Shown here: piece after piece, positions 1 through 8,823 of the stretch
Layout of the letters: every line of letters begins with the position of its first letter
How positions within the stretch are numbered: position 1 is the stretch's first letter
Assembly: GCA_003660235.1 (NCBI GenBank)
Contig: QGON01000070.1
Location: forward strand, 248,001 to 312,000
Source of the DNA: a bacterium endosymbiont of Escarpia laminata
GTDB taxonomy: Bacteria; Pseudomonadota; Gammaproteobacteria; Chromatiales; Chromatiaceae
DNA length: 64,000 bases
Direction: 5' to 3'
The notes under the pieces: model-generated
Seen by the model: the letters and a program-made list of their open reading frames with translations, nothing else
Databases searched by the model: none
What the model was told of the DNA's origin: nothing
Translations under genes and position numbers: made by a program

Positions 1-122
1 GTGAGCCGCTTAAAATGCTGTAGATCTGCGGACAGATGCCAGGGCAACTGGTTATTGCGCCCGATCACCCGGTTCTCCGCCATCGCCCAGATCAGGGAGA
101 TGGTGGGGCTATCTCCACTCAT
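1..122 (-). CDS. folA: Dihydrofolate reductase, N-terminal part (cut by window edge)
   Basis: DHFR reduces dihydrofolate to tetrahydrofolate with NADPH. Only the first 40 codons are in the window. They read as a typical DHFR N-terminus: a hydrophobic strand ([14 protein letters not shown]), then the loop [16 protein letters not shown], which holds the conserved LPW and the substrate-site acidic residue. The ATG at 120-122 overlaps the thyA stop by four bases (ATGA), so the two genes are co-transcribed. This fits the pathway, because ThyA makes the dihydrofolate that DHFR recycles. The rest of the gene lies beyond position 1. Confidence 0.93.
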   Translation of the reverse strand, partial: MSGDSPTISLIWAMAENRVIGRNNQLPWHLSADLQHFKRL

Positions 123-913
123 ACGGCAACCTGCGCCTTGATGTGCGGGTGCGGGTCGTAATCGACCAGCTCAAAGTCTTCGAAACGAAACCCGAAGATA
201 TCCTTCACCTCCGGATTGATGCGCATGCGAGGCAGATTGCGCGGCTCGCGGCTCAACTGCAGATCTGTCTGTTCAAGATGGTTGGAGTAGAGATGGGCGT
301 CGCCGAAAGTATGCACAAAATCCCCCGGCTGCAGCCCTGTCACCTGGGCCATCATCATGGTCAGCAGGGCGTAGGAGGCAATATTGAACGGCACGCCGAG
401 AAATATGTCCGCACTGCGCTGATAGAGCTGGCAGGAGAGCCTGCCCTCCGCCACATAGAACTGGAACAGACAGTGACAGGGGGGCAGCGCCATCTCGTCC
501 ACGTCCGCTGGATTCCAGGCGGTCACCATGAGGCGGCGGGAGTCCGGATTGCTGCGAATCTGCGCCACCAGTTGGCCGATCTGATCGATACTGCGCCCAT
601 CCGATGCAGGCCATGAGCGCCACTGATAGCCATAAACAGGACCCAGGTCGCCATTCCCGTCCGCCCATTCATCCCAGATGCGCACCCCATTCTCTTTCAG
701 ATAGCGGATATTGGTGTCGCCCTGCAAAAACCACAGCAGTTCGTGGATGATGGATCGCAGATGCAGTTTTTTTGTCGTCAGCGCGGGAAAACCCTCCGAC
801 AGATCGAAGCGCATCTGGTAACCGAAGACACTCTGCGTCCCGGTGCCGGTTCGGTCCCCTTTGACCGTGCCGCTATCCCGCACATGCCGCATCAGGTCAA
901 GATACTGTTTCAT
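119..913 (-). CDS. thyA: Thymidylate synthase
   Basis: Methylates dUMP to dTMP using methylene-tetrahydrofolate as carbon donor and reductant. The 264-residue product is the same length as E. coli ThyA and aligns throughout by eye. Catalytic Cys146 sits in [12 protein letters not shown]. The motif [11 protein letters not shown] supplies the phosphate-binding arginines, and DPHPHIKA is near the C-terminus. I chose the start at MKQYLDLM rather than the ATG four codons upstream because it matches the family N-terminus. The start lies inside the 3' end of lgt by 17 bases, and the end overlaps folA by four, so lgt-thyA-folA looks like one operon. Confidence 0.97.
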   Translation of the reverse strand: MKQYLDLMRHVRDSGTVKGDRTGTGTQSVFGYQMRFDLSEGFPALTTKKLHLRSIIHELLWFLQGDTNIRYLKENGVRIWDEWADGNGDLGPVYGYQWRSWPASDGRSIDQIGQLVAQIRSNPDSRRLMVTAWNPADVDEMALPPCHCLFQFYVAEGRLSCQLYQRSADIFLGVPFNIASYALLTMMMAQVTGLQPGDFVHTFGDAHLYSNHLEQTDLQLSREPRNLPRMRINPEVKDIFGFRFEDFELVDYDPHPHIKAQVAV

Positions 914-1760
914 GGCGCCTCTCATCCATTGCTGATCTGTTTCTATAAGCCAGGATCAGCAGCAAAATACCGAACAGTATCATCGGCAGGCTCAACAACT
1001 GTCCCATTGTCACCCAGTCGAATGCCAGATAGCCGAGATGGACATCCGGCATACGCACGAACTCCACCCCAAAGCGGAAGGCACCGTAACAGAGAAGGAA
1101 GAGTCCTGAAACTGCCATACGCGGTCTGCCTTGGGCGGAAAAAATCCATAACACCAGAAAGAGCACCACCCCTTCCAACAGCACCTCATAGAGTTGATTC
1201 GGATGCACCGGCAGCGAGTGGATGCCATCAACGGCAACCCCGACCCGACTGCAGAGATCACCCGCCTCTACGCAGGGCACCTGCATGCCCCAAGGCAAGC
1301 GGGTCACTCCCCCCCAAAGCTCACCGTTGATAAAGTTTCCCAAACGTCCTGCCCCAAGACCAATCGGAATCAGCGGGGCGATAAAGTCCGTGGCCTCAAA
1401 AAAGGTTCGCCCATACTTGCGGCCAAAGAGCCACATGGCAATCAACACTCCTAACAGACCGCCATGAAAAGACATTCCCCCTTCCCAAACTTTTAACAGG
1501 GTCACAGGATCTTCAATAAAACGGGGGAAACCATAGAAAAGTGTGTACCCGAGCCGACCGCCCAGCACCACTCCTACTACTATATAGAAAACCAAGTCAT
1601 CGATTTGCGTGACCGTCCAGCCGCTGCCCGGTTTTTTTGCGCGCACGCGGCCAAGCCACCAGCCGCACCAGAATCCAACCAGGTACATCACACCGTACCA
1701 GTGAATTTTGAGCGGCCCCAGTGCAATCAAAACAGGGTCGATATCAGGATATGTCAACAT
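897..1760 (-). CDS. lgt: Prolipoprotein diacylglyceryl transferase
   Basis: Inner-membrane enzyme that moves diacylglycerol from phosphatidylglycerol to the lipobox cysteine of prolipoproteins, the first step of lipoprotein maturation. The 287-residue protein has about seven hydrophobic segments. The Lgt signature [13 protein letters not shown] lies at residues 138-150 and includes the essential arginine (R139, equivalent to E. coli R143). An essential-type histidine is in SFHGG (H99). It heads lgt-thyA-folA, the same coupling as lgt-thyA in E. coli. A likely client in this window is the lipoprotein at 14991-15959. Confidence 0.96.
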   Translation of the reverse strand: MLTYPDIDPVLIALGPLKIHWYGVMYLVGFWCGWWLGRVRAKKPGSGWTVTQIDDLVFYIVVGVVLGGRLGYTLFYGFPRFIEDPVTLLKVWEGGMSFHGGLLGVLIAMWLFGRKYGRTFFEATDFIAPLIPIGLGAGRLGNFINGELWGGVTRLPWGMQVPCVEAGDLCSRVGVAVDGIHSLPVHPNQLYEVLLEGVVLFLVLWIFSAQGRPRMAVSGLFLLCYGAFRFGVEFVRMPDVHLGYLAFDWVTMGQLLSLPMILFGILLLILAYRNRSAMDERRHETVS

Positions 1761-1998
1761 TTGTGGATATAACCTCAGGAATAGAATTCATGAACTTTGC
1801 CGGAACTAATCGATTTAGCTATCGTCTACCTATATTGATGGTAAAATTATGTGACGTGGTTCCCATTTTTCAGGTTTTCTGGAATGAGATTCACAAAAAA
1901 TGTGACGGCTTTTTGCGGAGTGTCAAGATTCTGCTTCCCCGGCCGTTAAGTAAGTCAGACGATGCAGTACTCCACTTCATCCGAGACCAGGAAGGGAT

Positions 1999-2373
1999 AT
2001 GACTTACGCACAGGCACAACACTTTGAGACTTATATACCAAGAAATATGGAAACACTAGGTTCAAGATTAAGAAGAAAGCGCCGCGAGCGCGGTTGGACC
2101 CAGGAAGAACTCGCCTTACGGGCAGGCACTAACCAAGCCGTGATCCAAAAGATTGAAAACGGCAAGAGCCTGCGGCCACGCAAGATCGACGAAATTGCTC
2201 AGGTACTGGACGTCAATCCAGCCTGGCTGATGTTTGGCGAGAAATCAGGCCCAGCGCTCGACGACGATGCCATCGAAGTCGCAAAAGCCTGGCAGCGGCT
2301 TCCTGAACCGATCCGCACACGTATCAAGCGTAACATTTTTGAGCAGGCGCTGCTCCACTCGTCCAAGAAATAG
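1999..2373 (+). CDS. XRE-family helix-turn-helix regulator
   Basis: Small (124 residues) predicted DNA-binding protein. A cro/C1-type HTH spans about residues 19-75: LGSRLRRKRRERGWTQEELA, then TNQAVIQKIENGKSLRPRK, and a helix ending in NPAWLMFG, which is typical of XRE repressors. A short C-terminal tail follows (AWQRLPEPIRTRIKRNIFEQ). The ATG at 1999 was chosen because AGGAAGGG lies just upstream; the alternative ATG at 2047 has no visible ribosome-binding site. It is divergent from lgt and convergent with rlmI. No phage genes are near, so it may be a stand-alone regulator or a relic. Its target is unknown. The 238 bases between lgt and this gene show no other convincing gene. Confidence 0.8.
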   Translation: MTYAQAQHFETYIPRNMETLGSRLRRKRRERGWTQEELALRAGTNQAVIQKIENGKSLRPRKIDEIAQVLDVNPAWLMFGEKSGPALDDDAIEVAKAWQRLPEPIRTRIKRNIFEQALLHSSKK

Positions 2374-2412
2374 GGCCAGATTATCGGGGCGCTTGTGCGC
2401 CCCGGCCCGTTT

Positions 2413-3609
2413 TCAAAAGACCGGCAACACTCTCAGGAAGTAGCTCTTAAGGTAGGCCGTCTCCGGGATTGCCGGATGGATGGGGTGATCCATCCCCTGC
2501 TGGCCACTCTCCAACAACTGCAAGCTACGTTCCAGATGGCGCGCGCCCTGCTGTATCCTGCTCAACAGCTTTTCTCCTGACATATGATGTGAGCAGGAGG
2601 AGCTAATGAGCACACCATCCCGCTCCAACACCTGCATGCCCGCTTGATTGAGGCGCCGGTAAGCCAGCTCCCCCTCTTTTTGGTCCTTGCGACGCTTGAT
2701 GAATGCGGGCGGATCGAGCAGCACCACATCGAAACGCTCCCTTGCCTGCCGCAGGGCCTTCAACACCGCAAACGCCTCCCCCTGATGGATCTGAATCCGG
2801 TCTGCCACGCCATTGCGTTCAGCATTTACCCCAACCTGCTCCAGGGCAGACGCCGATAAATCGACACAATGCACTTCTCTGGCGCCATTCCTGGCCGCAG
2901 CAACCCCCCAACTTCCTGTATAGCTACAGACGTCGAGCACTCTTTTGCCGGAAATATATTTAAGCATCCGGCTGCGATTCTCCCGCTGATCGTAAAACCA
3001 GCCGGTTTTTTGCCCTTTTTTCAAAGAAACCTGAAAGTCTGTTCCATTCTCCTCCAGCGTCAGCCATTCAGGCACCTCGCCAGCCGCTGTTTCGATCGTA
3101 CTTTCCAGACCTTCCATTCCCCTGATCGAGGTGTCGTTGCGTAACAGCACACCTGCCGGTCTCAGTACCTTCTCCACGGCAGCCACGATCTCGCTCTTGA
3201 TACGCTCCATTCCCGCAGTGGTGATCTGGATCACAACCTGGTCGCCATATCGATCCACGACCAAGCCGGGCAGACCATCGCTTTCACCGAAGACAAGCCG
3301 GTAGAAGGGGCTGGGGTAGAGCCGCTCGCGCAGACCCAGGGCAATCTTCAAACGATGCACCAGCAGCGATTGGCTCAACGGATGAGCACGGTCACGGCTG
3401 ACAATCCTTGCACAGATGAGTGAGTGAGCATTCACATACCCCATACCAAGCCATTTCCCCCTGTGACTAAAAATCTCCACCGGCTGCCCCGGCTCGAAGC
3501 CGGTCAGGGGCGTGGCACTGATATCAACCTCATTGCTGAATACCCAGCAGTGACCGGTATGCAGACGGCGCTCACGGTCTTTCTTCAATTTCAGCGGTGC
3601 GATTTCCAT
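2413..3609 (-). CDS. rlmI: 23S rRNA (cytosine-C5)-methyltransferase, RlmI family
   Basis: SAM-dependent enzyme of the YccW/RlmI family; the E. coli member methylates C1962 of 23S rRNA. The 398 residues (E. coli 396) begin with a PUA-type RNA-binding domain (about 1-75), then the linking domain with FGESDGLPGLVVDRYG. The Rossmann methyltransferase domain carries KTGWFYDQRENR, the SAM loop VLDVCSYTGSWGV, and VLLDPPAFIKR as motif IV. The start at 3609 skips 15 upstream codons and gives the family-like N-terminus MEIAPLKLKKDRERRLHTGH. It stands alone between the XRE regulator (convergent) and a REP pair behind moaE. Confidence 0.9.
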   Translation of the reverse strand: MEIAPLKLKKDRERRLHTGHCWVFSNEVDISATPLTGFEPGQPVEIFSHRGKWLGMGYVNAHSLICARIVSRDRAHPLSQSLLVHRLKIALGLRERLYPSPFYRLVFGESDGLPGLVVDRYGDQVVIQITTAGMERIKSEIVAAVEKVLRPAGVLLRNDTSIRGMEGLESTIETAAGEVPEWLTLEENGTDFQVSLKKGQKTGWFYDQRENRSRMLKYISGKRVLDVCSYTGSWGVAAARNGAREVHCVDLSASALEQVGVNAERNGVADRIQIHQGEAFAVLKALRQARERFDVVLLDPPAFIKRRKDQKEGELAYRRLNQAGMQVLERDGVLISSSCSHHMSGEKLLSRIQQGARHLERSLQLLESGQQGMDHPIHPAIPETAYLKSYFLRVLPVF

Positions 3610-3662
3610 GGAAATGTCTCTTGAACATTGGCAGCAGAGCAGCGTACACCCCACCTGAACCA

Positions 3663-3740
3663 GTAGGCCGGTTCAAGCATAGCGGAACCGGCAATCGCCT
3701 GTGCTGTAATGCCCGATCCGCTACGCTTGATCGGGCCTAC
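3663..3740. repeat. Pair of inverted REP-like palindromes (BIME-like)
   Basis: Two imperfect palindromes of about 30 bases face each other. The left (3663-3692) starts GTAGGCCGGTTCAAGC and ends GCGGAACCGGC. The right (3711-3740) starts GCCCGATCCGCTACGC and ends GGGCCTAC. The GTAGG/CCTAC ends and the internal AGCGGA core are those of REP elements mobilised or maintained by RAYT proteins. The outer end overlaps moaE: its stop codon TAG lies within the GTAGG end. The same two-arm arrangement recurs at 38649-38739. Confidence 0.75.
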
Positions 3741-4192
3741 AGTTTCCAGCGCGCCTCAGCTTCATCATCGCTATGGCGGGCATCCACCCAACGACCGCCT
3801 TCCGGCGTCGACTCTTTTTTCCAGAATGGGGCTCGGGTCTTGAGGAAGTCGATGATGAACTCACAGGCTTGAAACGCCTCTCCCCGATGCGTACTGGCCA
3901 CGGCCACCAACACGATAGTATCTGTGGGTTTCATCTCTCCGACCCGATGAACCACGCGACTGCCCAGCAGATCCCAGCGCTGATTCGCCTCATCGACAAT
4001 CGTCTGCAGCGACTTCTCCGTCATACCCGGATAGTGCTCCAGGGTCATGGTGGAGACTGTTTCGCCTTCGTTGATATCGCGCATTAGGCCGATAAAGCTC
4101 ACAACACCGCCGATAGCCGGGTTCCCAGCCCGGAGGATGTCGACCTCGATATTAGGGTCGAAGGGTTCGGACTGGATTCGGATTTCGTTCAT
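3737..4192 (-). CDS. moaE: Molybdopterin synthase catalytic (large) subunit
   Basis: MoaE and thiocarboxylated MoaD convert cyclic pyranopterin monophosphate to molybdopterin. The 151-residue product matches MoaE: GGVVSFIGLMRDINEGE near the N-terminus, the LEHYPGM strand, VHRVGEMKPTDTIVLVAV, HRGEAFQACEFIIDFLK, and the lysine-containing APFWKKE active-site segment. It follows moaD after 59 bases and ends the moaB-moeA-moaD-moaE run. Its TAG stop is supplied by the GTAGG end of a REP element, so the C-terminus may have been reset by that repeat. Confidence 0.95.
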   Translation of the reverse strand: MNEIRIQSEPFDPNIEVDILRAGNPAIGGVVSFIGLMRDINEGETVSTMTLEHYPGMTEKSLQTIVDEANQRWDLLGSRVVHRVGEMKPTDTIVLVAVASTHRGEAFQACEFIIDFLKTRAPFWKKESTPEGGRWVDARHSDDEAEARWKL

Positions 4193-4251
4193 GGGCAGAC
4201 GATCATCTCCATAAGCATGTTAATACCTGCACCCGCCAATAGGGGCCCGGC

Positions 4252-4503
4252 TCACCCCCCCGTCACGGGAGGAAAAAAGGCGACTTCATCACCATCCTGA
4301 ACCTGCGTATCGGCACCAGTCATCTCCTGATTGAGCGCCATCATCACTGTTTGATCGGCTGCAAAAACGTCGGCCCAGATACCACCCCGTTCTCGCAGGC
4401 GTGTCAAAACCGCACCCAGATCCGCAAGACCCTCTGTTTCCATCTCGAGGGACTCTTTATCGAGCCGCTCCCGCAAACTGGCGAAAAAGAGCACCTTGAT
4501 CAT
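4252..4503 (-). CDS. moaD: Molybdopterin synthase sulfur carrier (small) subunit
   Basis: Ubiquitin-like sulfur carrier of 83 residues. It starts with IKVLFFASLRERLDKESLEM and ends with the required double glycine (FFPPVTGG), which is adenylated and thiocarboxylated before sulfur is passed to the pterin in the MoaE active site. The gene overlaps the moeA stop by four bases (ATGA), which implies translational coupling. Confidence 0.95.
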   Translation of the reverse strand: MIKVLFFASLRERLDKESLEMETEGLADLGAVLTRLRERGGIWADVFAADQTVMMALNQEMTGADTQVQDGDEVAFFPPVTGG

Positions 4504-5750
4504 GACATCAACTCATGGAAAGAGAGAAACTGCACCGGATCACCCTTTTTCAACTGCGCCCGCTCAGGGATGATCGCCAGCCCGTTGGCCCATGCCACCG
4601 AACTCAAAACCCCTGATGAACGGCTTGGATAGAGAGTGACCACCGCTTCACCGGATTCATTGAGCACCATTCGTGCACGGGCATATTCACGGCGCTTGTC
4701 AGGCTTGTTCCAGTCGAATCCTGCCTTGGCGGTCATCGGCGTGGGAATTGCACCTTCCATCACTCCCTGGGAGCGCAGGATATAGGGACGCGCAAACACA
4801 CAGAAGGTCACAAACAGGGAGACCGGGTTACCGGGTGTGCCGATGAACGGCGTCTCGCCGATATGGCCGAAAGCCAGCGGTTTGCCGGGACGGATCGCGA
4901 TCTTCCACAGATCCAGCGACCCCAGCTTTTCCACTGCGGGTTTGACGTGATCCTCCTCACCGACGGAAACACCGCCTGAGGCGACCACCAGGTCAGCCTG
5001 TTCAGCAGCGCGAGCCAAGGCATCACAGGTTGCCTCGAAGGTGTCCTCGACGATACCGAGCTGAATCACCTCGCAGCCCAGCGCCTGCAGCATGCCACCC
5101 AGGGTAAACTGGTTGGAGTTGTAGATCTGACCAGGGCCCAACTCACTGCCGGGCATCACCAGTTCATCACCGCTGGAGAAGACCGCAACCTTGAGCCGGC
5201 GAAAGACGGTCAGATCCGCGACTCCGACTGCGGCCGCAAGGCCCAGATGCTGTGGACCCAGGCGGGTACCGGCGGAGAGGATCTCCTCTCCCTCTTTGAT
5301 ATCCTCTCCGGCAAGACGGATGTTGGCCCCTGCCTTGGGAGCATCGTTGACGACAACGTCATCGCCATCCTGCTCGCAAACCTCCTGGATCACCACGGCA
5401 TCGGCACCAGACGGCACCGGCGCACCGGTAAAGATACGCGCCGCAGTACCCCGCTGAAGCGGCTCCCCGGTAGCCCCCGCCGGGATACGCTGGGAGATCG
5501 GCAGGCGGGTGGAGTCAACCTGCAGGTCGGCAGTGTTGACCGCATACCCGTCCATCGCACTATTGTTCCAGGGCGGCACCGTCACCAGACTGGCCACCGG
5601 TTCGGCCAACACCCGTCCCAGGGCATCCTCTGTTGCAACCTGCTCTGTTTCGCTCACGGCATGGACACGCGCCAGCAGGAAGTCGAGGGCTTCGTCAATG
5701 GGTTTCAGCGAAGGTCCGCTGTGGTGAGATCCGCAGTCACATCCACTCAT
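4500..5750 (-). CDS. moeA: Molybdopterin molybdenumtransferase
   Basis: MoeA inserts molybdate into adenylylated molybdopterin to form Moco. The 416 residues show the N-terminal domain start (PIDEALDFLLARV), PPWNNSAMDGYAV, the RIFTGAPVPSGADAVVIQE region, and the MogA-like domain with VFSSGDELV, VASGGVSVGEEDHVK and GTPGNPVSLFVTF. A C-terminal beta domain ends the protein. The N-terminus has an extra Cys/His stretch (GCDCGSHHSG) ahead of the usual start; similar cysteine-bearing extensions occur in some proteobacterial MoeA proteins, and the role here is unknown. It sits between moaB (13 bases upstream) and moaD (overlapping). Confidence 0.95.
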   Translation of the reverse strand: MSGCDCGSHHSGPSLKPIDEALDFLLARVHAVSETEQVATEDALGRVLAEPVASLVTVPPWNNSAMDGYAVNTADLQVDSTRLPISQRIPAGATGEPLQRGTAARIFTGAPVPSGADAVVIQEVCEQDGDDVVVNDAPKAGANIRLAGEDIKEGEEILSAGTRLGPQHLGLAAAVGVADLTVFRRLKVAVFSSGDELVMPGSELGPGQIYNSNQFTLGGMLQALGCEVIQLGIVEDTFEATCDALARAAEQADLVVASGGVSVGEEDHVKPAVEKLGSLDLWKIAIRPGKPLAFGHIGETPFIGTPGNPVSLFVTFCVFARPYILRSQGVMEGAIPTPMTAKAGFDWNKPDKRREYARARMVLNESGEAVVTLYPSRSSGVLSSVAWANGLAIIPERAQLKKGDPVQFLSFHELMS

Positions 5751-5763
5751 GATTCAAAACTCC

Positions 5764-6294
5764 TTACACTTCAAGAAGACGGGGGAACATCTGGGCAAAA
5801 TTGCAGGGCCGCGTCCGATGATCGAGTTGCGCCAGCAGGATCTTGTCCCAACCTGTACGACAGGCCCCGGTGGAACCCGGCAGACAGAAGATCAGGGTGC
5901 CGTTGGCAAGCCCGGAAATGGCCCTGGACTGAATGGCGGACGCGCCGATCTCCTCCAGAGAGATGGTGCGAAAAAGCTCGCCAAACCCCTCGATCGACTT
6001 GTCAAATAGGGGCATCAGCGCCTCCGGGGTGCTGTCGCGGCCGGTGATGCCAGTGCCGCCGGTGCTGATGATGATATGCACATCGGGGTCGGCGATCCAA
6101 CGCGAGACGATGGCCCGCATCTGATAGACATCATCGGGCACGATGACTTTCTCGACCACATTGTGTCCCGCCTCGACGGCGCGATCCCGCAGGGCATCAC
6201 CCGATTTGTCGGTCTCTTCGGTGCGCGAATCCGAGACGGTCAACACTGCAATATTCAGGGGCACGAAGCCGGTATCTTCAAAATGTCCACTCAT
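5764..6294 (-). CDS. moaB: Molybdenum cofactor biosynthesis protein B (MoaB/Mog family)
   Basis: MoaB/MogA-fold protein of 176 residues that binds molybdopterin and may adenylylate it. Visible motifs are IAVLTVSDSRTEETDKSGDAL at the N-terminus, the glycine-rich IISTGGTGITGRD, ESTPEALMPL-type follow-on, and GTLIFCLPGSTGACRTGWD. It is probably first in the Moco run, 17 bases after the PfkB kinase gene. No moaA, moaC or mobA is in this window, so the pathway must be completed elsewhere. Confidence 0.9.
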   Translation of the reverse strand: MSGHFEDTGFVPLNIAVLTVSDSRTEETDKSGDALRDRAVEAGHNVVEKVIVPDDVYQMRAIVSRWIADPDVHIIISTGGTGITGRDSTPEALMPLFDKSIEGFGELFRTISLEEIGASAIQSRAISGLANGTLIFCLPGSTGACRTGWDKILLAQLDHRTRPCNFAQMFPRLLEV

Positions 6295-6311
6295 GCTTTA
6301 TCGGTTTCCTG

Positions 6312-7247
6312 TTACTGGAATGTGTAGCCGAACGCCTGCTTGAAACGCGCAGCAAACTCTTCGCGGGTAAAGATATGATTCTGGGTACCCGCCTGCTCAA
6401 TCTTATAAGCCCCCATCAGCGCCGCGATCCGCGCGGTGGTCTCCCAGTCCATCCCGTTCATCAGACCATACAACAGTCCGGCGCGATAGGCGTCACCACA
6501 ACCGGTGGGGTCATTGACCGCATTGACGGGGGCAACCGGGATATCGATACGCTGCTTCTTCGTATAGATGGTTGAACCCTCGCCACCCCGGGTAACGATC
6601 ACCGCCTCGACCATCTCCGCCAGTTGCTCCGGTGTCTTGCCGGTACGCTCCTTCATCAACTGCAATTCATAGTCGTTGAAGGCGAGCCAGGTGGCCTGTT
6701 CGGCAAACCCAAGCAGGTTATTGCCATCGAACATAGGCATACCTTGACCCGGATCAAAGATGAACGGCACATCCGCATCGGCAAACTGTTCGGCGTGATC
6801 AATCATACCCTGGCGACCATCCGGAGAGACCATGCCGATGGTACAGCCCACGGCCTCGGTGACATCTATCTCATGGGCATTGTTCATCGCGCCGGGATGG
6901 AATGCGGTGATCTGATTGTCATCCTTGTCCGTGGTGATATAAGCCTGAGCGGTGTAGGTATTCTCGATCACCTTGAGATACTCACGGCTGATGCCGCACT
7001 CATCCATCCACTCTGCATAGGGGCCGAAATCCTCACCCACGGTACCCGCCGGTTTTCCGTCTCCGCCCAGCATCTTCAAATTGTAGGCAATATTTCCGGC
7101 ACAACCGCCGAACTCACGGCGCATGTCAGGCACCAGAAAGGAGACATTCAGGATATGCACCTGCTCTGGCAGGATGTGATTTTTGAATTGATCATGGAAG
7201 ACCATGATGGTGTCGTAGGCGAAAGAGCCACAGATCAGTGCAGACAT
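6312..7247 (-). CDS. PfkB-family carbohydrate/nucleoside kinase
   Basis: Ribokinase-fold kinase of 311 residues. The N-terminal di-glycine motif REFGGCAGNIAYNLKMLGG is at about 45-62. The C-terminal signature DPTGCGDAYRAG is at 246-257, with D252 as the likely catalytic base. The NIAYNLKMLGG pattern resembles the adenosine kinase-like branch of PfkB proteins, but the substrate cannot be read from sequence. It lies between the gcv operon and the Moco genes on the same strand, separated from gcvPB by a hairpin-forming repeat. The neighbours do not reveal its substrate. Confidence 0.85.
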   Translation of the reverse strand: MSALICGSFAYDTIMVFHDQFKNHILPEQVHILNVSFLVPDMRREFGGCAGNIAYNLKMLGGDGKPAGTVGEDFGPYAEWMDECGISREYLKVIENTYTAQAYITTDKDDNQITAFHPGAMNNAHEIDVTEAVGCTIGMVSPDGRQGMIDHAEQFADADVPFIFDPGQGMPMFDGNNLLGFAEQATWLAFNDYELQLMKERTGKTPEQLAEMVEAVIVTRGGEGSTIYTKKQRIDIPVAPVNAVNDPTGCGDAYRAGLLYGLMNGMDWETTARIAALMGAYKIEQAGTQNHIFTREEFAARFKQAFGYTFQ

Positions 7248-7289
7248 GATTAATCCCGCGCAAAAATCAGAGATAGTACACCAGTGTGG

Positions 7290-7370
7290 AGGCGAAAGGT
7301 TAAAGGTTAAAGGCGAAAGGCTGGCACGGCCTCCTTTAGCCTTTTACCTTTTACCTTTAACCTTTCACCT
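7290..7370. repeat. Long imperfect inverted repeat of AAAGG/CCTTT units after gcvPB
   Basis: The left arm (7290-7322) repeats GGTTAAA and GGCGAAA units. The right arm (about 7332-7370) repeats CCTTTTA, CCTTTAA and CCTTTCA. Together they fold into a long hairpin that begins at the gcvPB stop codon on the minus strand. There is no T-run after it, so it is not a textbook terminator. It may dampen read-through into the kinase gene or protect the gcv mRNA 3' end. Confidence 0.6.
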
Positions 7371-8816
7371 ATCCTTTTTCCAAGCCAAATCCAGATCACG
7401 GGCGGCCCGCACATCATCAAGCCGTCTTACCGGCAAACCATGTGGGGCAGACTTCACCTTCTCCGGGTCGTTCTGCGCCTCCTGCAGTATGGTTGTCATA
7501 ATATCCACGAAGCGATCCAGCTCATCCTGCGCCTCGGTTTCGGTCGGCTCGATCAACAAGCACTCAGGCACCAGCAGGGGAAAGTAGGTGGTGGGCGCAT
7601 GCACACCGAAATCGAGCAACCGCTTGGCAAAGTCCATGGTATTGACGCCCAGCTCCCGGGCCTGCCGCTTCAGGGTAAGGATAAATTCATGGCTGGCGCG
7701 CCGCTCCGGATAAGCGGCATCGAAACCGGCGTCGGTAAGACGCTTCAGCAGATAGTTGGCGTTGAGGGTGGAGAACTCCGCCACCCGATGCATGCCGTCG
7801 CGCCCCAGCATGCGGGCATAGATATAGGCCCGCAGCAACACGCCTGCATTGCCGGCAAAGGCAGAGAGCCGACCAATACTCTCCGACCGGTTATCTTCGG
7901 TCAGCCAGACATAATCCTCACCATCCTGTGCCACCATCGGCACCGGCAGATAGGGTTCCAGCCGTTCGCTCACCCCCACAGGACCGGCACCAGGGCCACC
8001 GCCGCCATGTGGCGTGGAGAAGGTCTTGTGCAGGTTCATGTGGATGACATCGAATCCCATATCACCAGGACGCACCTTACCGAGGATGGCATTGAGGTTG
8101 GCACCATCATAATAGAGCAGCCCGCCAGCCTCATGGACCAGACCGGCGATCTCTTTGATGCGACGTTCGAACACGCCCACCGTGGAAGGATTGGTGAGCA
8201 TAATGCCTGCGGTCTGCGGTCCCAAAACACCTTTCAGTGCCTCGACATCGATATCCCCGTTCGCACCAGTGGGGATCTCCCGCACCTTGTAACCGCACAT
8301 CACCGCCGAGGCGGGATTGGTGCCGTGGGCCGCGTCCGGCGCCAGAATCTCGTTGCGGACGTCATCGCCCCTGGCATCGTGATAGGCACGGATCATCGCC
8401 ACCCCGGCGAACTCCCCCTGGGCGCCCGCTGCGGGTGAGAGTGAAACCGCAAACATGCCAGTCGCCGCTTTGAGCATCTCCTGCAGCTCGTACATGCAAC
8501 CCATGAAACCCTGGCTGTGAGTCTCCGGCGCCAAAGGATGGCGCGCAAGGAAACCGGGCAAAGAGGCAAGAGTGTTGCTGGCCCGCGGGTTGTACTTCAT
8601 GGTGCATGAACCCAGCGGGTAGAAGTGGGTGTCGATGGAGAAGTTCTTCTGCGAAAGCTGGGTGTAGTGGCGCACCACCTGCATCTCGGAGACCTCGGGC
8701 ATGGCCGCTGACTGACGGCGGCGAAACTGCGCCGGAATCCCCTCCATGTCAGCCAGTTGCAGCGGCGCCTGGGCAGTTGCACGACGACCCGTGCGGCTTT
8801 TTTCAAAGATCAACAT
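7365..8816 (-). CDS. gcvPB: Glycine dehydrogenase (decarboxylating) subunit 2
   Basis: C-terminal half of the P protein, made as a separate 483-residue chain. P protein decarboxylates glycine on PLP and passes aminomethyl to lipoyl-GcvH. The PLP lysine is K264 in [16 protein letters not shown]. The chain also shows [28 protein letters not shown] and [13 protein letters not shown]. The split form contrasts with the single GcvP of about 950 residues in enterics. It is the last gcv gene, seven bases after gcvPA. Confidence 0.96.
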   Translation of the reverse strand: MLIFEKSRTGRRATAQAPLQLADMEGIPAQFRRRQSAAMPEVSEMQVVRHYTQLSQKNFSIDTHFYPLGSCTMKYNPRASNTLASLPGFLARHPLAPETHSQGFMGCMYELQEMLKAATGMFAVSLSPAAGAQGEFAGVAMIRAYHDARGDDVRNEILAPDAAHGTNPASAVMCGYKVREIPTGANGDIDVEALKGVLGPQTAGIMLTNPSTVGVFERRIKEIAGLVHEAGGLLYYDGANLNAILGKVRPGDMGFDVIHMNLHKTFSTPHGGGGPGAGPVGVSERLEPYLPVPMVAQDGEDYVWLTEDNRSESIGRLSAFAGNAGVLLRAYIYARMLGRDGMHRVAEFSTLNANYLLKRLTDAGFDAAYPERRASHEFILTLKRQARELGVNTMDFAKRLLDFGVHAPTTYFPLLVPECLLIEPTETEAQDELDRFVDIMTTILQEAQNDPEKVKSAPHGLPVRRLDDVRAARDLDLAWKKDR

Positions 8817-8823
8817 AGTCGTA

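Noticed and set aside
1751-2002. Small open frame whose stop overlaps the XRE gene start by four bases
   Set aside because: The coupling pattern is suggestive, but the frame begins inside lgt on the other strand, has no ribosome-binding site at its ATGs, and the protein (about 70-83 residues) matches nothing I recognise. It is more likely chance.
1999-2373. Prophage immunity region
   Set aside because: The XRE protein is phage-repressor-like in fold, but no integrase, structural or lysis genes are near and neighbours are core genes.
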